The translations under genes were made by a program, and so were the position numbers. Shown here piece by piece: positions 41,613-52,986 of a stretch of DNA of 64,000 nucleotides. Position 1 is the first letter of the stretch; the number at the start of each line of letters is the position of its first letter. The notes below the pieces were generated by a model. It was not told the DNA's origin and did no database searches. It worked only from the letters and a program-made list of their open reading frames with translations. Source of the DNA: Euclidia mi (lineage: Eukaryota > Arthropoda > Insecta > Lepidoptera > Erebidae); NCBI GenBank assembly GCA_944739405.2, contig OX123205.2, forward strand, positions 35,236,475 to 35,300,474, in the 5' to 3' direction.

Positions 41613-42446
41613 TAGCTCATCCTTTTTCGAACAAATTGAGCGCATAGTTCAGAAATTCTCGTCAATAGGTGACGTCATATTCGGAACAAAACCATCAAAT
41701 TCGTTCAGAAACTCAGTGGAGCTTATTACAGCTAAGGTAGTAAAATAAAACAATCATAAAAATGTCGTATTTGTTTTCAATAACATTGTACAAGTTTTAT
41801 TCGTTTCATGTTGAATTCACTTCCAAATGGACTTTGAGTACAATGGCCAAAGCGTATAGTTTTATGATGATTATGTATCTCCTCTTATAATTACTCGTAG
41901 AAGGTAATGTAAGTAATTTTACTCAAAGTTTTTGAAGTTTCTTTATTCATAATTGGTAATTGTTTTAAACCGACTCCAAAAAAGAGGAGGTTCTTAATTC
42001 GACGATATTTTTTTCAGTAGGTATATGAAGTTATTTTTTCTAAATTAATTTTTAGGGCAAGAGATTATTATTAACAAGCCAAATGTTTTTGGAACAAATG
42101 TATGAAATTCCACCGCAAAATTCAAATTTCTCTTCACAAGTCTTACATTTATCTCTCTTAACCGAATACTCAGACGGATTTTAACTTCTTTGTTTCAGGA
42201 ATTGAATGAAGTCTTATGTTTAGAATGCTACACATTAATTGAAGCTGTTGCAACTTCTGAGGCTAAACCTGCACCACATTATGGTATACGATATACAAGC
42301 TCCTGCTTCATTGGTATATGATTCATTTGAAGAAGATTTATAATAACAATTAAAATGAAAAATAACATAATAACTGTGTTTCATTTGCCTATTAAGCATT
42401 AAACAGTTTAGTTTTAATGCCAACTTTATAATATAAAGTCCAAAGA
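41613..42446. other. No recognisable feature
   Basis: AT-rich and non-coding. Confidence 0.4.
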
Positions 42447-42466
42447 AATGAGATTATAATCTCATT
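42447..42466. repeat. Perfect 20-bp palindrome
   Basis: AATGAGATTATAATCTCATT, no loop. Confidence 0.9.
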
Positions 42467-42616
42467 CAATAATACCACATAGTATTGAGAATTTTCAGTA
42501 AGAAATATATTATATCAGACTGAAAATACCCCAAACTTATATAACGTACAGCCGTTCAAATGTATGAAGCTTTGCTTCGTAGCTCCACTTCTTGTTACAA
42601 CTATATTCTATACTTA

Positions 42617-42692
42617 TATATACATACATAGTCTCACGCCTGTTTCCCGGGGGGTAGGCAAAGACTACGGAATGCCATTTGCAATGCTATAC
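42617..42692 (-). mobile_element. LINE-A 3' tip
   Basis: Only the final ~75 bases are present: (TATG)n on the 3' side, the CACGCCTGTTTCCCGGGG hairpin in reverse, and CGGAATGCCATTTGCAATG, which aligns with the last LINE-A codons. Confidence 0.8.
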
Positions 42693-42727
42693 TTATATGT
42701 ATCAAATATATATTAGACTTAAAATAA

Positions 42728-42764
42728 CATACATATACTCACGCCTTTTCCTCGTCGGGGTATA
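42728..42764 (-). mobile_element. LINE-A/SINE tail scrap
   Basis: CATACATATACTCACGCCTT and TTCCTCGTCGGGGTA. This is an extremely truncated insertion of the shared tail, about 35 bases after the previous one. Confidence 0.6.
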
Positions 42765-42799
42765 CTTAAAAGAAATGCCGATAATATGATTAAATCATA

Positions 42800-43078
42800 T
42801 CGTCATAGTCCTAGCATTATCTCAGTTGCATCCAATACTTAAACGCCTAGGAGCCCGCTTACATGACTAACCAGATATGACAGAATATCAGCTTTTCGAC
42901 ATAGCCACTGCCATCTGACCTCCGTTACTCAAAGGGATAGTGATTTGTCATGGTTTAGACCAGTATCAGTTTATTTTAGGGTACTGACTCCCCGTAACGA
43001 CTGGCAAAGATCTTCATGACAACCGGATCCAACGGCTTAACGTACCTACTCTCCAAGCACGGACGTTAATTAAGTAAT
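42800..43078 (-). mobile_element. SINE-B, 5'-truncated
   Basis: The plus strand shows the reverse of SINE-B: CGTCATAGTCCTAGCATTAT, TCTGACCTCCGTTACTC, GTACTGACTCCCCGTAACGA and CGGCTTAACGTACCTAC. The head is missing. Confidence 0.7.
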
Positions 43079-43422
43079 TTACTACTACTAATATGATTAA
43101 ATCATATGACTATTACAAAACTTAACCTCAAAATATTTGGAATCTTAAAAGTCCGATATCTAAGATCTGCCGCCGAACTTCGTATTTATTTTTCCTGATT
43201 GAATTACGACTATATTTTCTACATATTACTGGTCAAACCATCAAGAAACAAACTTAGCCCAACTTCCATACAAAAATGGTCATTCTCCTTTGCGTGCTTT
43301 AAAATTACACTGATGCTAAATGCGATGTTTGCCCAGATTAATTATTTTCCTAAAGCAAATGTTACTACAGTAATTAGTAAATTAAATAACGAGTAATTAA
43401 CTTAGATGCGCTAATGCTGTTA
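43079..43422. other. No recognisable feature
   Basis: AT-rich. A 20-base ATATGATTAAATCATAT-type palindrome recurs at ~42,785 and ~43,091. Confidence 0.4.
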
Positions 43423-43855
43423 GTCCACCGACGCAGTCGCATGCGGCAACGAAACTAAGAAATATTCGTCAGTTGTGTGTAAACGTTTCGTACATATATA
43501 CCAACTATGTCTCACTTTATTACACAGTAAGATTAATTAGTTGCATCCTTATCGCTATGTTCCGCAGATAACCGTCAAATCGTCGTTACATAGAAGCAGA
43601 CGTTTCGCAACGCAATGGGTCACAAACACATTTTCGTATGATGGAAGCCAGTAACATTGAAATATTGTATAATTTAATTTGAAATTATTACAAAATTACG
43701 CGGTTGGACGCATGTATAATAAAAATGCGTACACAAATATGTCTACATCCACAGTCCACTAAAACTAAAACGACAGTTTTGTTCGTTGATAGATGTTTCG
43801 TCGCCGCAGTATTTTCACAAAAGTTTCGCAGCCGCATGCGAACGCGTCGGTGTAC
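43423..43855. mobile_element. MITE, 433 bp, TTA target-site duplication
   Basis: TIRs of ~34 bp: left GTCCACCGACGCAGTCGCAT, right (reverse complement) GTACACCGACGCGTTCGCAT, each followed by GCGGC..CGAAACT, with about five mismatches. TTA flanks both sides (43,420-43,422 and 43,856-43,858), as expected for PIF/Harbinger-type transposition. No transposase frame is present. Confidence 0.82.
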
Positions 43856-43858
43856 TTA

Positions 43859-44742
43859 CTGCGTAAAAGCCTGCATTCTGCTTTAAAACATGGCTTTATA
43901 ATAGGAATAATCTCTGTACTGCAGATGCTTACGCTTACTTTAAAACCACACAAAATCTATTTATTGCTGTTATGTTTTCTTTTTGTAAAGAAAAATATTT
44001 TTTTATTCGAAAATTATTTTTGTTACCTGTAACAGTTACATTTTCAGAATATTTATTTAATTGGTGTCCCAATTTTGTATGCATATATAAAAAAAAATAT
44101 TTAGCAGTATATGAGAAGATTTTGTTAATACCTTTGGATTTCGCCTCTTTTTGTGTAAAAGTGTATATGCTCCTATCTAGATATTAAAAGGTGTGTGCAA
44201 AGTTTTATGCCAGTTTTGAAAACTCCACAATCAAGTAGACTCAAATTCGTATTTCTAATATAACCTGTAATTTCTTTTTTCCCCTTTATTTAATGCGCTG
44301 TGTCATATTTGACAACGTCGCTCATTAAAACTTCTTATATGCAATATTATCCTAATAATAATAGTAGCAATACGCTGGCTTTAATTAGAACGGTACAGAA
44401 TGCTCCGTCTACACAACGCATCACTTAGCTGATAAGGCTTATAGTATTCGTGTACTAGTTTGCGGTACGTATCTACTTACTTACTGGTTGACACATTTGC
44501 CACAAGTCACACTACATACTGAGGCATATAGACCTAATTCTAGCCTCTACGATCTCTTTTTTAAACTTTCGCGATTTGTATACATTATAGAATATTATTT
44601 AGCCGGTCTTAGTCGCGATAATTTACTTATTTCAAGGCATAAAAACTTCTGTTATTCTCCTACGTTTCTACCGGCTTGCAACGGTCCGGATGTCTTCGAA
44701 ATTACAAAGGAAAAATCTTGGCGTGGTCCTAGTTCCTTTACC
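43859..44742. other. No gene recognised
   Basis: AT-rich. Several 60-96-codon frames occur here but show no domain. Confidence 0.35.
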
Positions 44743-44952
44743 TGTATAAATAAAACTCTTGCGTTAATGACTGACTGACAGACAAGGCACAGCCGAAACT
44801 ATTGTGCGCAAGAGTCTTAAATTTGGTATGTTTGTTTCTTGGGGACCGCAGGGATGTACTAAGAAAAGATTTCCCATAATTCCTTAGGGATCGCGTAGAA
44901 AAGGTAAATTTAATAAAAAATGTGCGTGCGCATCTGCAGCCATCCTCTAGTT
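44743..44952 (+). mobile_element. Helitron-like 3' portion ending CTAGT
   Basis: TAATGACTGACTGACAGACA, GGCACAGCCGAAACTATTG, TTAAATTTGGTATGTTTG and the end CATCCTCTAGTTT. Same layout as 12,160-12,360. Confidence 0.6.
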
Positions 44953-45044
44953 TAATATAAAAATTATACAAACAAAATAAATCGTGGTATTATCCGTAAC
45001 TGTTTCCACTATTATTTATGCGAAAGTTTGTACGTGCTTGCTCC

Positions 45045-45212
45045 ATTTACGTGAGTATCACATATTGTACTAAAAGATAGACTGTATGCTATTGCCATTC
45101 TGAAATATAAACTACATTCGTGCAAAGTTTCATCAAATTAATTTCAGCAAGTTTTGCGTGAAACAGCAACAAACATCCATCCATCGACATTATAGTAGTA
45201 GGATGGCTTCGA
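45045..45212 (+). repeat. Interspersed repeat (lepidopteran type)
   Basis: AAACTACATTCGTGCAAAGT, TTTCATCAAATTAATTTC and a final CATTATAGTAGTAGGATGG. The wording is familiar from Lepidoptera. The class is not settled. Confidence 0.45.
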
Positions 45213-46451
45213 TAACAAAGAAATAAAAGAACACTTTTTCAGTAGCTACCTATATATTCTTGATTGATTACGACTCTAGGCGGAAAAACTTTTAAGATAC
45301 TTCTCCGATATGTTTATTTTCTTAAGAAAGTTTTCTTCAACATTGAAACGTACAAGTAGTAAATAAAAATACTTTGTGTAAGCTTTCAAAACCTTTTCCT
45401 TTTTATCTTAACTATCTTTAATATGCATTTTCTGCGTCCAAGTAGAAATTCTACATTCGCATATTGAGTTTTACGGCAAAGGAACCAAATGGTACATTAA
45501 CCCACAAAATACGGGTTTGGTTTTAACTTAAGTCTGCAGAGATAGGCATTGACAAGCCAATGTGCGGTTATGTGTGTAACAATTCGAGAAAATACACTTT
45601 TTGCCATTGCAGGCTTGGGATAATCGGAATCCCGGATCGGTTATCCCAAGGCAAACCCTTGGAAATTACTGGAATTCGACAATATTTAAGTGGTTGGGAA
45701 ATTTCGGGGGTTGTAACAGACGTAAAGAGGTTTTGTCAAATATGGTTATGGTACGGTTGAGTTCTTGGTTATAGTGGCCGATGTGATTTTGGAATGCAGC
45801 AAAAACACTTTATGCGTAATGATCTAGCGGTTTATATACCGCCTCATCCCCTAAAATTGGGTTATTGTTTGGATGCCATATCCCACCAGAAAGAAATAGC
45901 CTAATGGAGATAAAGTACATTAAACTGTCGGTACTCGGCTTTCATGAAGATCAAAGCATCGCTGGTAGGCCACGTAACTACGCGTACACCAAATGTAACA
46001 GTTTCCAATCTCAGGTAAAGCAGTGTGGTCACCCATCTACAAGCTAGACGTTGACGAGCGGACTTAACATCGTGAATCAATAGATTCGTGGTCACCACTT
46101 TGCCACGGATCTTTTACATATCACTTGCTAAATTTAACACCGCTTTCGCTTCTAAATAAAGCCAACACCAACTCTTATAATGGTTCGCACCATTACTCTT
46201 TTTGATAGATTTTAGGGCAATTTATTATGTATTTCTCCGTAAACTGACTATTTTCCGATATTTGAGTATTTTTTATCATTAGATATGACGCCGTTTCGGT
46301 CCGATTCACTTCCGTACAAATATGATAATAAATTTATGGTTTAGCGCTGCTCCCGGTGCTATCAATATATAGTTTAATAATAATAATAATAGTTTATCTG
46401 TATTGAATTGATAATTTAATGGTTTTATATGAAGGGTACATTTGTAGTTTG

Positions 46452-46455
<4 letters not shown>
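45213..46455. other. No gene recognised; one small hairpin
   Basis: A hairpin at 45,614-45,650 pairs CTTGGGATAATCGG with TCGGTTATCCCAAG (one mismatch). Open frames at 45,560-45,760 and 45,865-46,047 have no domain. Confidence 0.4.
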
Positions 46456-46482
<27 letters not shown>

Positions 46483-46697
46483 GACTCACGCCTGTTTCCC
46501 CGAAGGGGTAGGCAGAGGCATATTAAACGCCCACTTTTCGCCAGTGTTTTGATCCCACGTAATAGGTGGCGAGCCTATTGCCGCTTATTGGGACATTTTG
46601 TTTGCCAGAGCCTCGTCCGTTGATCGGCAGGTGCACCACTTGCAGGTGAGGTTGGCTTGGGACCCTAAGTTCTTGGTGGGAACCCTATGCAACCTGC
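46456..46697 (-). mobile_element. SINE-A variant with an unrelated 5' module, second copy
   Basis: Nearly the same as 33,796-34,033, including the junction between the GGTGCACCTGCCGATCAACG module and the SINE-A body. It is followed on its 3' side by six CATA units. Confidence 0.83.
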
Positions 46698-47061
46698 AGT
46701 TGTAGTTTGTTGTTGTTTTTTTATTATTGTCTGTGGCGTAGGACCCCGCCGCATTCTGTATGTTACCCATGCCACGTAGTGCCGTATTTCTCCTAGATAT
46801 AGCGTAATGCAAAAAACAATGCGAACGATAACGATAGGAAGGAAACATTATTTTTGTCTCAAAAAAGTCCCTTGTCATCTCCTAACTCAAAGCCTAAAAC
46901 TCTTATTTCGGTGTATCTAAAATGATCGAAAACTGTACCTACTTACTAGCGAATCAAACTACTCTATTTACAAAATCGGTATCACCACAATAGCATTCTC
47001 AACAACACTTATCGGGTCAATTTATAGCCTTAGGCCTTTTAAAGTAGTCTATCTTTGAGTA
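46698..47061. other. No recognisable feature
   Basis: Non-coding; the 97-codon frame at 46,585-46,878 on the minus strand runs into the SINE and is not a gene. Confidence 0.4.
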
Positions 47062-47420
47062 AAAGTCGCGATAGCCGAGTGGATATACCAACAGACTGCC
47101 ATGCAGAGGGTATCGGGTTCGAATCCATGGCGCACACCAATGACTTTTCGTATTTATGTGCGCATTGAATGGTTAATTATCGCTTGTCCCGTGCCTCGGA
47201 AAGCACGTTAAGCCATCGATCCCGGTTGTGATGAAGGTCTTTGACAGTCGTTACAGGGCGTCATTACCTTCTAAATAAACTGACACTAGTCTGAACCATG
47301 GAATATCGCAATCGCTTCGGGTTGCGGAGGTCAGTCAGGCAGTCGCTCCGTGGAAAAGCTACTATTCAGCCAAATCCGGTTAGACTAGGAAGCGGACCCC
47401 AGATTGAAACTGGGATCTTT
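47062..47420 (+). mobile_element. SINE-B, near full length
   Basis: It has the head GTCGCGATAGCCGAGTGG, box B GGGTTCGAATCC, and the full body to GCGGACCCCAGATTGAAAC. It stops just before the GATAACGCTAG end seen at 24,290. Confidence 0.85.
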
Positions 47421-47488
47421 CAGTAAAAGTCGCATTAAAGAATCGGTTCGGCCATTTCAGAGATAACCCCCGGTAAACAGAAAGACGG

Positions 47489-47718
47489 TCCGTGTGGTGA
47501 CGGATTAAGAATACGGAATGTCACCACCCCATATCATCTCATGGGTGTCGTAAGAGCCGACAGAGGGAGCATATTATGCAGAGAACAGCACTGTAAGAGA
47601 AGGAAAACTTGATACAAACCCTATGCCAACCCGTTTGGCCAGCGTGGTATAGTAGGCCAATTCCTCCTTTCAAAGGAGAGGCCTAGTCCAGCAGTGGACT
47701 GTTAAAGGCTGATGATAT
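47489..47718 (+). mobile_element. SINE-R, second copy
   Basis: Nearly identical to 2,334-2,573 across ~230 bp. It begins at the same base (TCCGTGTGGTGACGG) and ends CAGTGGACTGTTAAAGGCTG then ATGATATG. The fixed start and end show a real element. Confidence 0.88.
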
Positions 47719-49365
47719 GAAACAGAAAGACATACAGAAAAAAATATTATAGTATTTGTTTATGTTTGTACTAAAAAACATTCATTCTGAAATCACCGAC
47801 AGCCACTTTAATATTATTTATATGTATAGATATACACAACACCCAATCCAAGCCCTTAGATCTCAATACAGGACGAAATAAAACACATAAAACCGCCACA
47901 AGGGTCAGCCACCAATTCATAGCTATTAGAATTCCGCACAAACTCGCCTCTAACTCAACAGGCCATCGAGAACGTGACCCGAGGTCTAAGCGCAACAAGA
48001 GATATAAATTACAGCTTGTGGACGCACGGAGATCTAATCTGGCTAAGCTTAGGTCTGGAACTTGGATGAAAAAGTACTATTGTGTGTTTTAAGACATACT
48101 TACTAAAGAAAAGCCATGGTGAGCATTGTCCGTGAAAAAGAGCATTATATTTTGTCTAGCTCAATTTATCCTGTATAAGTCATCCATTTTTTAACCCTTG
48201 AGGTACCATCAAACTAAAGGCAAAGTGCGACAAGTGTCGAAAGGTCACGTGGCTGCAAATTTTAATTGACATAGGTTACCGGAATATATCACATAAATTA
48301 TATAAATTGTGATGCATTGTGTTTGGTATAAAATCAGATCTCATATTTATTACATGACTTATCACTAAGTACTCACCTTTGCGCCAAAAGAAGAAACAAA
48401 CTTAGAGGTTTGTTTTTTTTCACTCGTTCACAAAAATATTTCATCACATATTAATGAATTTCATTACTTATTTGGTTCATAAATACAAAAACATTATCAC
48501 ATATACCTTTAGGTTTTCACACAATACATTATTTATTTGTAACAAACGAATCTAACGCCACTAAAAAAAAATAATCCGAACGCGTAACAAAAAGTTCGCC
48601 GTGCCAGGCAGCCATGTTATTGTAACGAACACTGTGGCTGTGAATTATTTACCATTTGAAACACGATAACAGTGAAAATGTACAACAATGCTAGTATTTA
48701 GTTGCTGAAATATAATAATATTTTTTATTTGTTTCGAAAAAATACCTATATATATTATAATATGTTATATATTAATATGTTTTCAGATAAATAATCTGGG
48801 TACTTTTATGTCTTTTATAACTAATAAAAGAATATTTATCATAAAACTATCACGAAAATAGCGAGTTTCAAGAGTAGAAATAGCCCTTCTAAAAAGTTTT
48901 TGCATTTTATCACTGTATTTCTTGTCTTTGTAACGAATAATGTCACTTCAAAATGAATATTTATTTATTTCTGAGTAAATCTATATAAGTATTTTTATAA
49001 AATATTGACCGGTTTCTTCCACAAGACAACTTTTATTATAAAGATCGCGGAACAAAACACAAATATGGCGGACGCTTTCGCAACTGGGACACAGATAATT
49101 ATATTTCAATATTTTTTGGCGCGTTTCGTTTCTCTAGCCCTTCTAAAACGATTTAAATGCATATAATATAAACTATTCTAATAGTTACTACTTTCGTTTC
49201 TTGGTTTAAGTAAAACAAAACGTAAAAAAACCTCGACCAATAGAACGATTTTTTTCGAGCACGACCGTCTGTGCCGCAAACACATTGGACCATCAAAATT
49301 GGAGCACGACCGTGCGTGCCTTTGGCGCGTGGAGGGCAACACAAATGTACTGACAAACCTAAATA
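47719..49365. other. No gene recognised
   Basis: AT-rich. Small frames (47,771-47,998 minus; 49,153-49,458 minus) lack recognisable domains, apart from the LINE-A tail at the latter's end. Confidence 0.4.
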
Positions 49366-49558
49366 CGTATGTAGACTGACACCTATTTCCCGAAGAGGTA
49401 GGCAAGATCCTGACATATATATCTCTCTTACTTCATTCACTCTCATCAAATTTTTCATGCATGCTATTCGGTTTCGGGTATTACTAACCCCTCCTTTTTA
49501 GGATATCTCCAATCTGATCAGAGAACGTTCCCCATTCCGCTGGCCCACTTACATATAT
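49366..49558 (-). mobile_element. LINE-A 3'-end fragment
   Basis: The minus strand reads the LINE-A C-terminus (SDQIGDILK-like, MKNLMRVNEVREIY, then the CCTCTTCGGGAAATAGGTG tail). About 30 bases encoding the CKWRSVVS block are missing just before the hairpin. Confidence 0.8.
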
Positions 49559-49836
49559 TCTCTACTTAGGGGCATTCCACATGCTTTTTTTTATTTGATT
49601 GTTAGTTTTACAAGTATGATATAAATATATGATGATGACACGGGTTAGAGTGCCATATAATAATAAGTAGCTTTATAATAACTACTAAAATCTATTTATA
49701 CACAGGTGAACTACAAAAATAAATATATAATTTAAATAAAATGGCCATTTTGTTGTTGGTATTATTTGCCATGCCCCGCCAAAGGAATCAATATTTTATA
49801 GTAGATACAGCCAATATCATCATCATCATCATCATA

Positions 49837-51726
49837 TCAGCCAAACGACGTCCACTGCTGGACATAGGCCTCCCCCAAGGTTCTCCACACAGACCGGTCT
49901 TGAGCCGCCCGCATCCAACCGCCTCCCGCGATCTTGACGAGGTCGTCGGTCCACCTTGCGGGGGGCCTACCTCTGCTGCGTCGTCCGGTACGTGGCCAAC
50001 ACTCCAGAACCTTTCTGCCCCAACGGCCATCGGTTCTTCGAGCTATGTGCCCTGCCCACTGCCACTTCAGCTTGGCTATCCGGAGAGCTATGTCCGCGAC
50101 TTTGGTTCTACTGCGGATCTCCTCATTTCTGATTCGATCTCGCAGGGAAACTCCAAGCATAGCTCTCTCCATCGCCCTCTGAGTGACCTTGAGCCTCCTG
50201 ATAAGGCCCATAGTGAGCGACCACGTCTCTGATCCGTAAGTCATCACTGGCAACACACACTGGTCAAAGACTTTCGTCTTGAGACACTGCGGGATATCGG
50301 ACGAGAAAATATGTCGTAGCTTCCCGAACGCTGCCCAACCGAGTTGGATTCGACGATTGACCTCCTTCTCGAAGTTGGACCTACCTAATTGGACTACTTG
50401 TCCCAGGTAGATATACTTGTCGACAACTTCGAGCGTAGAGTTCCCAACCTGAATAGGAGCAGGTACAACATGGACGTTCGACATGATTTTCGTCTTGTCC
50501 ATGTTCATCTTAAGACCTACTTGTTGGGAGTCTCTACAGAGGCCATCGAGCATTGTGCCTAGTTCTTCCATGGTCTCAGCCATGACTACGATATCGTCTG
50601 CGAATCGAAGGTGAGTGATGTACTCGCCGTTGATGTTGATGCCAAGTCCATTCCAGTCCAGAAGCTTGAAAACATCCTCCAGCGCAGTGGTAAACAGTTT
50701 CGGGGATATGACACCCCCCTGTCTCACTCCTCGCTGGAGTTGAATAGATTTCGAACTCTGGTCCTGGAGGCGGACTGACATAGTGGCGTTTTGATACAAG
50801 CACTTCAGCACTTCGATATATCGGTAGTCAATCCGGCACCGTTGGAGAGACTGTAGCACCGCCCAGGTTTCGATCGAATCGAAGGCTTTCTCATAGTCCA
50901 CAAACGCCAAGCATAGGGGCTGGTTATACTCCTCGGACTTCTGTATAAACTGCCGCAGCGTATGTATGTGGTCTATGGTACTATAGCCTTTACGGAAACC
51001 GGCTTGTTCGGGAGGCTGGAAGTCGTCTAGCTTGCTCTCGAGATGATTCGTGATGACCCTCGAAAACAGCTTGTAGACGTGGCTCAGAAGTGTGATGGGT
51101 TTGTAGTTTTTTAAGAGGGTTTTATCCCCTTTCTTAAAGAAAAGCACCACCACACCTCTGTGCCATGCCTGTAGCGTTTTACCCTCGAGAATGACGGAAT
51201 TAAATAGCTTCCGAAGGGCCTCTCTAGCGGGTGCACCGCCGGCCTTCAGAAGCTCGCTCGTAATTCCGTCATCACCCGGCGCCTCGTTGTTTTTGAGCTG
51301 TTTGAGAGCCACACTAATCTCGTGCATGCTGACGTCCGGGATATTTTCGGTATAGTGTCGGGTCAATCCAGCTCTAGGGTCTAACGCTGGAGTGCTTGCG
51401 GGTTGTTGCGTTGTCGTGTATAGCTGTCCATAGAACCTTTCGATCTCCTCCAAGAGCTCAGGCTTGGACGATACGATTCCGCCATCTTCCGTCTTCAGCT
51501 TTGTCAGCTGACTCTGCCCAACCCTTATTCCTTATTCAAATCCCTTATTCTGCTCGATCGCCTCACGAACACATTTTGTGTTGTATTGGCGGAGATCGCG
51601 AGTCAGAGACTTAGAGATCTGTCTGTTGAGGTGCCGATATTTCGGAATGTCCTCGGAGGATAGCAGAACCATCTTGCGCCTTTCCTCTAACAGCTCAAGG
51701 GTCGGACCCGAGATCTTGCTGGTTCT
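49837..51726 (-). pseudogene. RTE reverse transcriptase part of the polyprotein
   Basis: In 5'-to-3' order, numbered from a Met at 51,453: NNEAPGDDGITSELL (55-69), YKPITLLS (117-124), QAGFRKG (150-156), the first catalytic motif FVDYEKAFD (184-192), GVRQGGVISPKLF (242-254), catalytic FADD (284-287), KMNMDKTKIM (315-324), YLGQVV (349-354), and a basic C-terminal region ending QQWTSFG. All core RT motifs are present. A TAA at 51,532-51,534 interrupts the frame between this part and the endonuclease; the local GAATAAG unit occurs three times, so a small in-frame duplication created the stop. Confidence 0.9.
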
Positions 51727-52743
51727 CTAGCGTTTCTGGGGCTTAAAAAATTTAGCCCCTGTTGTATGGACAGCATCCACGAACCCGTTACTGTACTCGT
51801 CCACATCCACGCATTCGCCTAGGCTTTCGAAACGGTTCTTGAGTTCGAGCTGAAAGCTCTCGGGGTTTTGGATATGAACCGGTGCTGGTCGGAGCGTGGA
51901 CTTTATCAACCTCGACTGTTCGAGACTTGTACAGATATTCAATGTGCCTCTTACCATTCGGTGATCGCTCCCCACTTTAAGCGAATTGATCACGGAGACA
52001 TCATTGAATATCTGCCTCTTCGTCGACATGATAAAGTCGATCTCATTTTTGGTGGCACCGTCTGGACTTACCCAGGTCCACTTGCGGCATTCTCGCTTCT
52101 TGAAGAAGGAGTTCATCATATAGAGTCCTTCCTTCTCCATAAAGCTAGCCAGCAAGTGACCCCGGGAATTCCGATGCCCATAACCAAATTGCCCCACTCT
52201 CAGCTCATCACCGTCGCATTTGCCCAGTTTCGCGTTAAAATCTCCCATGACCACGGTGTAATGGGTTTTGAAGCCATGTATAGCCCGAGATATGTCCTCG
52301 TACATGGCTTCCACCTCCTCATCGGGGTGCGTCGAGGTCGGAGCGTATACCTGTATGACCTTCAGCGAATACCGCTTGGATATTCTGAGTATAAGGTACG
52401 CTACCCTGCTCGACACACTCCCGATATTTACCACGTTGGTCACGAGAGATTTGTGGACGATGAACCCGACACCACCTTGGGACTGTTGGTCGCCCTCCCG
52501 GTAGAAGAGCAAGTTGCCGGAATTGAGAACTATCGAGTCCTCCCCCTGTCTTCGGACTTCAGATAGGCCTATGATATCCCATTGCAACTTGCTCAATTCT
52601 TCTTCCAGCTCGACAATATTCTCGTCGGTCCGCAGTGTGCGCGTGTTCAGTGTTGCCAGGGCCAATTGTCGTTGGTGGTGGTAGCCCGATTTCTTCCGGA
52701 GCCTTCGCACCCCTTGCCCCGCCGTTACCATGGCCGCTACCAT
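51727..52743 (-). pseudogene. RTE apurinic-type endonuclease part of the polyprotein
   Basis: Exonuclease-endonuclease-phosphatase fold motifs in order: ATLNTRTL (30-37), LSEVR (60-64, metal-binding Glu62), YAPT (133-136), GDFNAKLG (167-174), NEIDFI (233-238) and GSDHRMV (258-264). It nicks target DNA to prime reverse transcription. TAG at 51,727-51,729 stops this part in the same frame as the RT. Except for this stop and the TAA at 51,532, the frame is open from 52,743 to 49,837. The true start may be further up: an overlapping frame to 52,801 begins MNHTNKNWPLVPGG. Confidence 0.9.
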
Positions 52744-52855
52744 AACCAGGACTAGCGGGGCCGCCGGGGACTAGGGGCCAGTTTTTATTGGTATGGTTCA
52801 TCTATAGGGGGATTTGCCATAATCGCCACGCTTGGCAGGCGCGGTACACTGTTAT

Positions 52856-52896
52856 GATGTCCGTGGGTGCACAGCAGCTGTGTACCCATGGACATC
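52856..52896. repeat. Hairpin at the junction of the RTE leader and a 112-bp repeat
   Basis: GATGTCCGTGGGTGCACAGC pairs with GCTGTGTACCCATGGACATC (two mismatches, one-base loop). The right arm belongs to the repeat shared with 59,645. Confidence 0.85.
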
Positions 52897-52986
52897 TTAT
52901 TGTGAGTGTACAAAAGTGATCCGGTCAGTGTCAAACAATTAAAACAGTGCATATTGGATGCTTTTGACAACGGTGGTCGACATTTC
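52875..52986. repeat. 112-bp repeat U, copy 1
   Basis: It starts CAGCTGTGTACCCATGGACA and ends CAACGGTGGTCGACATTTC. Four differences from 59,645-59,756. Here it lies between the RTE leader and a DNA-transposon end. Confidence 0.9.

Larger units (their letters stand above)
49815..52874 (-). mobile_element. RTE LINE, nearly complete
   Basis: About 3.06 kb on the minus strand. A 5' leader (CTGTGCACCCACGGACATC ... GCCTGCCAAGCGTGGCGATT) precedes a single ~969-codon frame with endonuclease then reverse transcriptase, and an (ATG)n tail begins a few bases after the stop. It is the most intact element here. The 5' limit is uncertain because the leader abuts a 112-bp repeat (52,875-52,986). No target-site duplication was found. 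Confidence 0.9.

Noticed and set aside
43793..44187. Overlapping frames of 70-80 codons
   Set aside because: Composition is AT-driven and the first starts inside the MITE. No recognisable domain.
46455..46482. (CATA)n run as a possible stand-alone microsatellite
   Set aside because: It is the normal 3' tail of the adjacent minus-strand SINE, like the (TATG)n tails of other copies.
51868..52566. 232-codon plus-strand frame
   Set aside because: Antisense shadow of the RTE endonuclease, which has all expected motifs on the minus strand.
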